Source of the DNA: Bacteroidales bacterium UBA4333
GTDB lineage: Bacteria > Bacteroidota > Bacteroidia > Bacteroidales > Paludibacteraceae
Assembly: GCA_002394335.1 (NCBI GenBank)
Contig: DGTP01000003.1
Coordinates: 97,068-161,067, forward strand
Length of the DNA: 64,000 nucleotides
Direction: 5' to 3'
Part shown: piece after piece, positions 28,785 to 34,677 of the stretch
How the letters are laid out: the number at the start of each line of letters is the position of its first letter
Numbering within the stretch: the stretch's first letter is position 1
Made by a program: the position numbers and the translations under genes
The notes under the pieces: model-generated
Database searches by the model: none
Seen by the model: the letters and a program-made list of their open reading frames with translations, nothing else
Told to the model about the DNA's origin: nothing

Positions 28785-28809
28785 CACCCGCGTTTCAAAA
28801 AAGCGCTTC

Positions 28810-28883
28810 GGCGGGATAGCTCAGCTGGTTAGAGCGCATGATTCATAATCATGAGGTCCCCAGTTCAATCCTGGGTCCCGCTA
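28810..28883 (+). tRNA. tRNA-Met (anticodon CAT)
   Basis: The acceptor GGCGGGA pairs with TCCCGCT (G1-U72 wobble), with A73; CCA is not encoded. The D arm is GCTCAGCTGGTTAGAGC. The anticodon stem CATGA/TCATG closes the loop TTCATAA. The T loop is TTCAATC. It lacks the C1-A72 mismatch and the three G-C pairs of an initiator tRNA, so it is an elongator Met, or possibly a lysidine-modified tRNA-Ile2. Confidence 0.92.
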
Positions 28884-28887
28884 CATC

Positions 28888-28913
28888 GCCGCAAAAGATT
28901 TGCGGCTTTTTTT
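28888..28913 (+). terminator. terminator between tRNA-Met and aroB
   Basis: An 8-bp stem GCCGCAAA/TTTGCGGC (28888-28895/28899-28906) with a 3-nt loop and seven Ts. aroB begins 18 bp later. Confidence 0.9.
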
Positions 28914-28931
28914 ATTTTAATCCACTATTCC

Positions 28932-30011
28932 ATGGTTACAGACGATATTTTCCTGGAGCTGCATACGCTCATTGAGCGTTTTGACAGAGAGCAGATTTAT
29001 ATTCTGACCGACAGCAATGCCGCAACCCATTGTGTACCTGTACTCATGGAAGAGTTAAGCGATTTAGGGGCACCTTTTATCCAAAAGCTTCGTGACCACA
29101 CCTTCATTCTGCCTGCGGGAGAGGAACACAAGACGCTCGATTCGGTATGCCGTATATGGGATTTTCTGATTTCCCAACATGCCACCCGTCAGGCGTTGCT
29201 GCTCAACCTTGGCGGAGGTATGATCACCGACATAGGCGGTTTTGCCGCCTCCTGCTATCAGCGGGGTATCCCTTTTGTGAATATCCCTACAACGCTGCTT
29301 GCCATCGTTGATGCCTCCGAAGGGGCTAAAACAGGATTCGACTATCACGGACTCAAGAACCAGATAGGACTCTTCCGCGAAGCGCTGGAGACTATTGTCT
29401 ATCCTCCTTTTCTGAAGACTCTTCCGCGCGAGCAGTTTCTATCCGGTTTTGCCGAAATGCTCAAGCATGCCCTCATCGCTTCTCCGCTTGAATGGGACCG
29501 CATTCTGGCTCTGGATATCGACCGTCTCTACAGGCATCCGGACGAGCGACTCAAAGAAGAGTTCTCCGCCATCCTGACACGCTCGCTGGACATCAAACGC
29601 TATTTCTACGAGATCGACCCCGAGGAGAAGGACATGCGCAAGACCCTCAATTTCGGACACACCATAGGGCATGCCATCGAGTCCCGGCTCATCGAGCGCG
29701 GAGAGCCTCAGCCGCACGGCTACTGCGTGCTATGGGGCATGATTGCCGAGTTGTATATCAGTCATGCGCAATTAGGGTTCCCTTCGCAGCACCTCGCGCA
29801 ACTGGTGCAAATAGCCAAAGAGTACTACGGCGGCATCCTTTTCTCGTGCAAGGACTACGACCGGCTCATCGCGTTGATGAGACACGACAAGAAGAACAAC
29901 GGCGGTCAGATCAACTTCACCCTGTTACGCAACATCGGCAATCCGTTTATCAACAGGACTGCCGATGACGAGCTTATCCGGGAGGCTTTGGACTACCTCT
30001 TTTCTATTTGA
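28932..30011 (+). CDS. aroB: 3-dehydroquinate synthase
   Basis: 359 aa. Converts DAHP to 3-dehydroquinate, step two of the shikimate pathway, using NAD+ and a divalent metal. The NAD loop is GGGMITDIGGFAASCYQRG. Metal ligands are visible as the Glu of SGFAEMLKHALI, the His of NFGHTIGHAIE and the His of PHGYCVLWGM. I chose the ATG at 28932 because an earlier in-frame ATG lies inside the tRNA. No separate promoter lies between the tRNA terminator and this start. The 3' end overlaps the convergent esterase gene by 8 bp. Confidence 0.96.
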   Translation: MVTDDIFLELHTLIERFDREQIYILTDSNAATHCVPVLMEELSDLGAPFIQKLRDHTFILPAGEEHKTLDSVCRIWDFLISQHATRQALLLNLGGGMITDIGGFAASCYQRGIPFVNIPTTLLAIVDASEGAKTGFDYHGLKNQIGLFREALETIVYPPFLKTLPREQFLSGFAEMLKHALIASPLEWDRILALDIDRLYRHPDERLKEEFSAILTRSLDIKRYFYEIDPEEKDMRKTLNFGHTIGHAIESRLIERGEPQPHGYCVLWGMIAELYISHAQLGFPSQHLAQLVQIAKEYYGGILFSCKDYDRLIALMRHDKKNNGGQINFTLLRNIGNPFINRTADDELIREALDYLFSI

Positions 30012-31347
30012 GTCTTTTGCCTTTGACCTCCATAGGGAAGATTTTCAGCGATTTCCCTTTCTGCGGTTTTCCGTCAGAGTCGTACCACGGCAGAACGCGT
30101 ATATGCAACGTCTGTCCGGCAGGCACCAGGATCGGCTGATCCAGAGTCAGTACCAGTTTTTTGTTTTTCGGCAGCGCCGTGTTCTCATAGATGGTGGTAA
30201 CACCGTTAAAATCTTCTCCGAAGCCGTAGTTGATATGAATATTCATACCCGGACCTCCGACGGCTTTGAGGGGGAGTGTAATGGTCTCGATAACAAGCCC
30301 TTTCTTCTTCTCCGCAGCGATAGTGTATCCGACATATCGGTTGGCTACTTCGTCTATCTCGCCGGCGGGCCAGAAGCCGCCTGCAGGCAGGTAGGCTTGT
30401 TTGAGGGTTTGAAGGTTGGAAAGGCGGGAGGGTTGCAGCGTCTCGGAGAACGGTGTTCCGGAAGCTGCAAACGCTGCTTGTTTGCCGGCGTCCTCAATGT
30501 TCTGCGCATAAGCGGCGTAAGCCTCCTTGGAAGGGGAGAGCGTCCAAGACTGCAGCCGGGTGAGTTCCGGAGCCTGAGCGATGAGTCCGTAGGCGAGCGA
30601 AGCAACCGCCATACCTCCGGCAGCCGAAGTGTGGGTCTTGTCGCCGCAGTTGAAATAGTGGCTCATACAGTAACTCTGTCCTTCCTGCTCGTACATTTCG
30701 CGGGAGCGGGCGGTCATATCAAGGAAGGGGACATTCATCTCCTCCGCCACCTCACGCATGCAACGGACATAGTCTTTGTCTCCTGCCTCTGATGGCTGAC
30801 GGCTGACCGCTGAAAGCTTGTGTTGCCCTTCGTCATTGATTTTGCCGTCCTTGAAGTATGCACGGCAGACAGGAGACATCAGAACCGGCGTTACGCCCAT
30901 CGCGCGTGCCTCGGATATAAAGCGGCGCAGGTACATTTTGTAGGTGGTATTGGGTTCCGTGCCGCGCATATCGGTGAGGGTGTCTTTGCCTTCAGCACGC
31001 AGTCTGGCGTTCTCGACATACACATCCTCGCCCTTGCATTTCTCGTCGTTATGGGCAAACTGGATGATGAGGTAGTCGCCGGCTTTCATCTGGCGCTTGA
31101 CAGACGGCCAGAGGTTGTCCGTCTCGTAGAAGGTACGGGTGGAGGCGCCGGATTTGCCGCGGTTGTTGACCTCGACGGAATCGGGGTTGAAGAACGCCTG
31201 GAGGTACATACCCCAACCGCGTTTGGGTGTAGCGGCAGGTTTATAATCGCTCATCGTACTGTCACCGATGGTGTGTACACGCCGCGGAGCGGCAGATAAT
31301 ATACAAAGGGACAAAGTACAAAGTACAAAGGAAATAATCTTTCGCAT
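30004..31347 (-). CDS. SGNH/GDSL esterase, rhamnogalacturonan acetylesterase-like
   Basis: 447 aa with a signal peptide (MRKIISFVLCTLSLCILSAA). The N-terminal SGNH hydrolase has nucleophile Ser30 in TIGDSTMSDY, oxyanion residues in NRGKSG and QFAHNDEK, and the catalytic His in GDKTHTSAAGG, as in CE12 enzymes that deacetylate pectin rhamnogalacturonan. A C-terminal beta-rich domain of about 150 residues follows. Three linker segments are written in repeat phrases: CTLSLC in the signal peptide, KLSAVSRQPSEAGDK, and RLSNLQTLKQ between domains. I chose the start at 31347, downstream of the promoter. Confidence 0.85.
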   Translation of the reverse strand: MRKIISFVLCTLSLCILSAAPRRVHTIGDSTMSDYKPAATPKRGWGMYLQAFFNPDSVEVNNRGKSGASTRTFYETDNLWPSVKRQMKAGDYLIIQFAHNDEKCKGEDVYVENARLRAEGKDTLTDMRGTEPNTTYKMYLRRFISEARAMGVTPVLMSPVCRAYFKDGKINDEGQHKLSAVSRQPSEAGDKDYVRCMREVAEEMNVPFLDMTARSREMYEQEGQSYCMSHYFNCGDKTHTSAAGGMAVASLAYGLIAQAPELTRLQSWTLSPSKEAYAAYAQNIEDAGKQAAFAASGTPFSETLQPSRLSNLQTLKQAYLPAGGFWPAGEIDEVANRYVGYTIAAEKKKGLVIETITLPLKAVGGPGMNIHINYGFGEDFNGVTTIYENTALPKNKKLVLTLDQPILVPAGQTLHIRVLPWYDSDGKPQKGKSLKIFPMEVKGKRLK

Positions 31348-31372
31348 GGTAGTAATAAGTTTGAATTCTGTG

Positions 31373-31404
31373 CAAAGGTACAACAAATTTTGCACATATG
31401 CAAG
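31373..31404 (-). promoter_or_regulatory. promoter of the esterase gene
   Basis: Minus strand: CTTG (31401-31404) with CATATGTGC, a 20-bp gap, then TACCTTTG (31373-31380). An A-tract block ending in ATGCCC lies just upstream (about 31411-31424) and recurs before two other minus-strand promoters. Confidence 0.8.
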
Positions 31405-31755
31405 CGTTCGGGCATTTTTTTTTGACGAATAGAATGTAATTTCTATCTGTTTGGCGTGGATAGATAGCGGTTATGCTTGCATAAGACGGTATTTGTCCGC
31501 GCCAAACAGGAAAGCCATCGGCTCGTCAAAAAAATGCCCGCGGTGGTATATATGTCCGGCAGGACGCGACCGTACTTTCGAAGGGGTCCCCATCCCCTTT
31601 AGGGCTCCCGCAGATTTCTAATCTGTGGGAAGAGGAGGAAGTGCGGTTGCTTTCCGCAAAATGTCTTTTGCGAGTCGCAACAAGCCACTTCCGACGAAGC
31701 GGTAGCGGTTTGGTCTATGCGACCCGATTACCGAACGCGACGGGGGAGGAGGTCG
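31405..31755. ncRNA. gene-free structured region; candidate RNA or mobile-element remnant
   Basis: No gene is visible, but three strong dyads are. (1) A 14-bp inverted repeat, CTGTTTGGCGTGGA (31447-31460) against TCCGCGCCAAACAG (31496-31509, one mismatch), enclosing TTATGcttgCATAA. (2) CCCGCAGATT/AATCTGTGGG (31607-31629). (3) A composite stem of 7+5+7 bp (31637-31692: GGAAGTG, GTTGC, CGCAAAA with their partners). The strand is unclear. A decayed minus-strand promoter lies at 31756-31787. I match it to no known RNA family. Confidence 0.3.
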
Positions 31756-31812
31756 AAGGTACAACTTTTTTTTGAGATGTGCAAAAAAAAATCGCCCCGA
31801 AGGACGATTTTT
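31756..31812 (-). repeat. 57-bp terminator-promoter module, copy 1 (decayed -7 box)
   Basis: Identical over 57 bp to 41477-41533. It combines the terminator of the leftward cassette with -33 and spacer sequence of a promoter. Here the -7 reads TACCTTCG instead of TACCTTTG, so the promoter is probably weak or dead. Confidence 0.85.
31782..31812 (-). terminator. terminator of the small-protein cassette
   Basis: Stem AAAAATCG/CGATTTTT (31787-31794/31805-31812) with inner CC/GG pairs; on the minus strand it is followed by a T run (31782-31790). Confidence 0.8.
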
Positions 31813-31835
31813 CCGTGTTTATTTACGATTTGGCG

Positions 31836-31923
31836 CTTCGCGGTAATGTACGATTTTCAGACCTTCGTCCTTTCTCCCCTTCGTAAATCCTTCGTACATC
31901 GTACATCCGTCCTTCGTACTTTC
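31836..31923. repeat. GTACATCGTACATCCGTCC-type phrase repeats
   Basis: A spacer made of permuted words such as CGTACATCGTACATCCGTCC and CTTCGTACTTTCGT. The same words recur at about 33842, 53858, 57172 and 59100, several times inside genes. Confidence 0.75.
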
Positions 31924-31924
31924 G

Positions 31925-32302
31925 TCAGCCCTGCGCGTCGTACTCCTGTCCGCATACCTTCCACAGATACGCCCTCATCGTGCGCTTGCCGCCGGCGGTG
32001 TCCTTCTGTGCGTTGAACGCCTCCTGGTCGGCTGCCATCTTCGACAGGTCTTTGGCACGCGCTTTCACCATCGCCTGCACAGCCGTGAAGCGTGCGCGGA
32101 TCTCCAACTCGCGTGCGGTCGGTTCGGTGCTGCGGACGGTCTTCTCACGCAGGTAGAGACGGTTACAAGCATTGCTCTGGGTGGCTGCCGTACGGTGGGT
32201 TGCCAACAGCATCTTGGTGCAAGAGTGCTGACCGCTCTTGCCCGGTTTCGACAGTGCGCCGGATACATGGTCAATTCCGGCTGAATAAGTTACTTTTGCC
32301 AT
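31925..32302 (-). CDS. small cassette protein, family with 'MAK-T..SGI' start (paralogue A)
   Basis: 125 aa, basic, no signal peptide or membrane segment. The start MAKVTYSAGIDHVSGALSK aligns by eye with MAKITMMSGIASISGRVGN of the 33.7-kb protein. Both then have a stretch ending EPT/S...RARF followed by an Ala/Lys helix. It has Cys residues at about 28, 45 and 118. It is the last gene of the vapE-linked cassette and ends just before phrase repeats and a terminator. Function unknown. Confidence 0.65.
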   Translation of the reverse strand: MAKVTYSAGIDHVSGALSKPGKSGQHSCTKMLLATHRTAATQSNACNRLYLREKTVRSTEPTARELEIRARFTAVQAMVKARAKDLSKMAADQEAFNAQKDTAGGKRTMRAYLWKVCGQEYDAQG

Positions 32303-32400
32303 AATAGTTAGGGTTTAGGGTTAATGGTTGGTTGAATAGTCGAAAGTCGACTAATTTTTTAAGAAAAAAAACAATTTTGCAAGTCCTCTGATTTTTCTAT

Positions 32401-32632
32401 CAGTCAAAAATTATCAAAAATGTTCCAAAAATTAATTTGTTTAATCTGTGTAATTCGTGGATAAAATAATTTTTCTTTAATTTTGGGTAATTTTGGACCA
32501 ATAATCTGTTTTGTATGTTTTTTTTTCTTCAGTCAAAAATTATCAAAAATGTTCCAAAAATTAATTTGTTTAATCTGTGTAATTTGTGGATAAAATAATT
32601 TTTCTTTAATTTTGGGTAATTTTGGACCAATA
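32401..32632. repeat. two tandem copies of an AT-rich ~103-bp element (129-bp period)
   Basis: Copy 1 (32401-32503) and copy 2 (32530-32632) are nearly identical (AGTCAAAAATTATCAAAAAT ... TGGGTAATTTTGGACC). Partial copies lie at about 43100 and 53110-53400. No gene is seen in the 32303-32647 spacer. Confidence 0.85.
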
Positions 32633-32647
32633 AAAATATATCAAAGA

Positions 32648-32848
32648 TCAGAGTTTCTTCGAAGCATCGTAACTCTCGACGGTGCGGGTCTGGATAACCA
32701 CGCTGGTGTCGCCTTTCTGCCAAGCCTCTGACCGCGTGGTCACCGTCCGCGTCACATTGCACGAACTCAGTCCCAGCCCCGCCGCGAGCGCCGTTAAAGC
32801 GGCGATCAGCACCGAAATAACGATTTTCAGGATTTCTTTACGTGTCAT
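32648..32848 (-). CDS. smalltalk-like small membrane lipoprotein
   Basis: 66 aa. A basic start (MTRKEILK), one hydrophobic segment (IVISVLIAALTALAAGLG) and LSSC giving a lipobox-like Cys30, then a polar tail (VTRTVTTRSEAWQKGDTS). The first 30 residues match the Bacteroidota 'smalltalk' proteins, which sit beside VapE and an amidase in phage-like accessory cassettes. No amidase gene is found here. The polar tail makes it longer than usual. Role unknown. Confidence 0.65.
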   Translation of the reverse strand: MTRKEILKIVISVLIAALTALAAGLGLSSCNVTRTVTTRSEAWQKGDTSVVIQTRTVESYDASKKL

Positions 32849-32901
32849 TTTTTTGCTTGTTTGGATTTGTAATTAGGTCTGTCAGTGTAACGGTCCGGGC
32901 T

Positions 32902-33240
32902 TTACTCCCCGATCTTGTCGCCGTTCTCGTCGTACTGATCATTCAGCTTGTGCATCGCGTAGCCGAAGAGCGAACCGATCTTCGTCTGGGCTTTGTACTC
33001 GGCTTTCAGTCGGGCTTTCTGCTCGGGATCCGTCAGGATTGCCCGTACTGCGGCAGCCACCTTCGCGAAACGTGCTTTCGCTGCGGTCTGTGCGGCGGAG
33101 GGTTCTTTGTCGGAGGGGTTGCAGAGTTTGCCGGTTGTGGTCTTGCCGGTCTGCTTGTTCGTGCGGAAATACACATCGGAGTGCATGCACACCTTCTTGC
33201 GCATTGATTCAATCAATGCCATAGGTTTGATTTCTGCCAT
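32902..33240 (-). CDS. small cassette protein (paralogue B)
   Basis: 112 aa, Lys/Ala rich, soluble. MAEIKPMALIESMRKKV, then DVYFRTNKQTGKTTTGKLCNPSDKEPSAAQTAAKARFAKV. It shares the pattern aromatic-R-x-NK-TGK then EPS-x-A-x-x-A-x-ARF with the 33.7-kb and 31.9-kb proteins. It is preceded by a promoter and two 37-bp palindromic repeats in its probable leader. No enzymatic motif. Function unknown. Confidence 0.65.
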   Translation of the reverse strand: MAEIKPMALIESMRKKVCMHSDVYFRTNKQTGKTTTGKLCNPSDKEPSAAQTAAKARFAKVAAAVRAILTDPEQKARLKAEYKAQTKIGSLFGYAMHKLNDQYDENGDKIGE

Positions 33241-33274
33241 TTTGGTTTAGGTTTTGGTTTAACATTGTTCCGTT

Positions 33275-33331
33275 CTCGCGCATTTTTGCGCGAGCCTTCC
33301 ATCATACATTTCTCGCGCATCTTTGCGCGAG
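33275..33331. repeat. two 37-bp palindromic repeats in the leader of paralogue B
   Basis: CTCGCGCA-(4 nt)-TGCGCGAG occurs at 33275 and 33312, exactly 37 bp apart, with linkers like those of the larger array at 34374. They lie between the promoter at 33444 and the gene at 33240, so they would form two RNA hairpins in the 5' untranslated region. Confidence 0.9.
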
Positions 33332-33443
33332 CCGTTTCTTTTACACGCGTGGGATTTGAGTCCTTCCTTTTTGAGTTCACGAGACTGAGAAGGAAACGAT
33401 AAACGCCCCGAGAAACTCATTATCTTATCTCTCAAATCCGGTG

Positions 33444-33475
33444 CAAAATTACTAAAAATCTGCGACTCCTGCAAC
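33444..33475 (-). promoter_or_regulatory. promoter inside the small-protein cassette
   Basis: Minus strand: -7 TAATTTTG (33444-33451), a 20-bp gap, and GTTG (33472-33475) followed by C as a weak -33. Confidence 0.5.
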
Positions 33476-33714
33476 TATTCCGCCTCGTAAACGGAATTGT
33501 CGTTCCGAGGGCGCAGGTCATAGCCGGCATAGGCGGACAGTTCCGCCACTTCGTAGCCGAAGAGCCAGGTCCGGTGGCTGATGTTGGTGCGTAGTTGCGG
33601 GTCTTTCCGTGTCCAGCCGTAGAGCAGCGTCTTCAACCCTTGCAGCCCCACTTCCGCGCCTAACACCTCGTCCAGACGCTCCGCAATGGCACGCTTACTG
33701 ATTTGCGTCGTCAT
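33475..33714 (-). CDS. small cassette protein, DUF4248-like
   Basis: 79 aa. MTTQISKRAIAERLDEVLGAEVGL... then GWTRKDPQLRTNISHR and GYEVAELSAYAGYDLRP. A helix, an N-P/Q-L segment and a terminal 'x-E-x-L-x-x-Y-x-G' helix recall the DUF4248 proteins found next to VapE and smalltalk in Bacteroides; the match is by architecture and I am not certain. It overlaps the preceding cassette gene by 20 bp. Role unknown, possibly DNA binding. Confidence 0.6.
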   Translation of the reverse strand: MTTQISKRAIAERLDEVLGAEVGLQGLKTLLYGWTRKDPQLRTNISHRTWLFGYEVAELSAYAGYDLRPRNDNSVYEAE

Positions 33715-33982
33715 AGGCTTTCATCGCTATTTTCCACAGTTGCTTTCTGCTTTTCTTCGTCCCCTCCGCCATCATCTGCTTCACCATCTTGGCGATGGCG
33801 GCAAAACGCGCCCGCTGAGCTTTCATCGCCTCACTCGGCTCCTTTGTACATCGTACATTTGTCCTTCGTACATTTACTTGGTGCATGTACACCTTCCCTG
33901 TTGCCTTCATTGTCCTAAAGCAGCAGTTCCCTACGCGCCCCGATATGGACGCGATGCCGGACATCATGGTAATCTTTGCCAT
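33695..33982 (-). CDS. small cassette protein (paralogue C) with an in-frame phrase repeat
   Basis: 95 aa. MAKITMMSGIASISGRVGNCCFRTMKATGKVYMHQ..., then EPSEAMKAQRARFAAIAKMVKQMM. It is the clearest member of the family shared with the 31.9- and 32.9-kb genes. The middle, VNVRRTNVRCT, is encoded by the GTACATCGTACATTTGTCC phrase seen in intergenic DNA (33842-33893), so a dispersed repeat seems to have entered this gene in frame. Function unknown. Confidence 0.65.
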   Translation of the reverse strand: MAKITMMSGIASISGRVGNCCFRTMKATGKVYMHQVNVRRTNVRCTKEPSEAMKAQRARFAAIAKMVKQMMAEGTKKSRKQLWKIAMKAYDDANQ

Positions 33983-34012
33983 AATTTTTAATTTTTGAAT
34001 TTTGAATTTTAT

Positions 34013-34219
34013 TTATTCCCCCGCATCAGATACGGGCTTCTTTTTCACGGCGTATTGTGCCGTAAATTTCTCTCTGGCGGCTTTCCTTGCCGGTGTGTCT
34101 TCCCATTTGGTCGGACAACGCTGCGCAATCTGCTGACCTCTGTACATCCGGAAGTAATATCCGTCTTGTCTTAGTTTCCCCCTTATTCTCTCGATAGGGA
34201 TAATAAATTCTACTTTCAT
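34013..34219 (-). CDS. small cassette protein (paralogue D, short)
   Basis: 68 aa. MKVEFIIPIERIRGKLRQDGYYFRMYRGQQIAQRCP then PARKAAREKFTAQYAVKKK. It keeps the family order: hydrophobic start, aromatic-R segment, then A-x-x-A-R-x-K/R-F. It is the first small gene after vapE and lies just beyond the five-unit palindrome array. No known function. Confidence 0.6.
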   Translation of the reverse strand: MKVEFIIPIERIRGKLRQDGYYFRMYRGQQIAQRCPTKWEDTPARKAAREKFTAQYAVKKKPVSDAGE

Positions 34220-34373
34220 ATTTTGTCTTTTATCTTTCGACTTTTCCCGGTCTAAACCGTTCGCATCTCGTTCGCATTACGGACATCTCCGTACCGTCTC
34301 TTTCGTATGTCTCTTTCGTATGTCCATTCCCCGGCATTCTATGCCGGCTTTTTGTCCCTTCCATTGTTCCGTT

Positions 34374-34541
34374 CTCGCGCATTCTTGCGCGAGCCGTTCA
34401 TCATCCATTTCTCGCGCATCCTTGCGCGAGCCTTCCATCATCCATTTCTCGCGCATTTTTGCGCGAGCCTTTCATCATCCATTTCTCGCGCATCTTTGCG
34501 CGAGCCTTCCATTGTTCCGTTCTCGCGCATTTTTGCGCGAG
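34374..34541. repeat. five tandem 37-bp palindromic repeats
   Basis: Units start at 34374, 34411, 34448, 34485 and 34522, an exact 37-bp period. Each has CTCGCGCA-4 nt-TGCGCGAG (8-bp perfect stem) plus a 17-bp linker. Linkers are of two kinds: CATCATCCATTT (three times) and CATTGTTCCGTT (before the first unit and before the last). The array lies between vapE and paralogue D. Confidence 0.95.
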
Positions 34542-34577
34542 CTTCCGTCGTAGCCGCCTATATCATGCCCTGTTTCC

Positions 34578-34677
34578 GGGTGAACAGGGTGAACAGGTGA
34601 ACACCCTTTTTCTAAAATACATACACACACGCGTGTGTGAGTTTATAAAGAAGGGTGTTCACCTGTTCGGGTGTTCA
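34578..34677. other. iteron-flanked dyad, candidate replication origin
   Basis: Three direct copies of (G)GGTGAACA at 34578, 34587 and 34596 face inverted copies TGTTCACC/TGTTC at 34656, 34664 and 34672. The 18-bp halves at 34591-34608 and 34651-34668 are perfect inverted repeats. The AT-rich centre holds a 16-bp palindrome CACACACGCGTGTGTG (34624-34639). The right edge overlaps the vapE stop. The layout resembles origins of primase-dependent satellites, but no function is proven. Confidence 0.5.

Noticed and set aside
28810..28883. Initiator tRNA-fMet
   Set aside because: No C1-A72 mismatch and no run of three G-C pairs in the anticodon stem; it fits an elongator tRNA.
31447..31509. Invertible promoter controlled by the Mpi-type recombinase
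   Set aside because: The inverted repeats enclose only 35 bp with a nested hairpin and no -33/-7 pair, so a switch is unlikely here.
33259..33474. 71-codon minus-strand frame
   Set aside because: It is largely composed of the two palindromic repeats and overlaps the promoter; no support as a protein.
34374..34541. Regular 37-bp repeats as a CRISPR array
   Set aside because: The sequences between palindromes are nearly identical rather than unique spacers, the repeat core is a perfect palindrome, and no cas gene is present.
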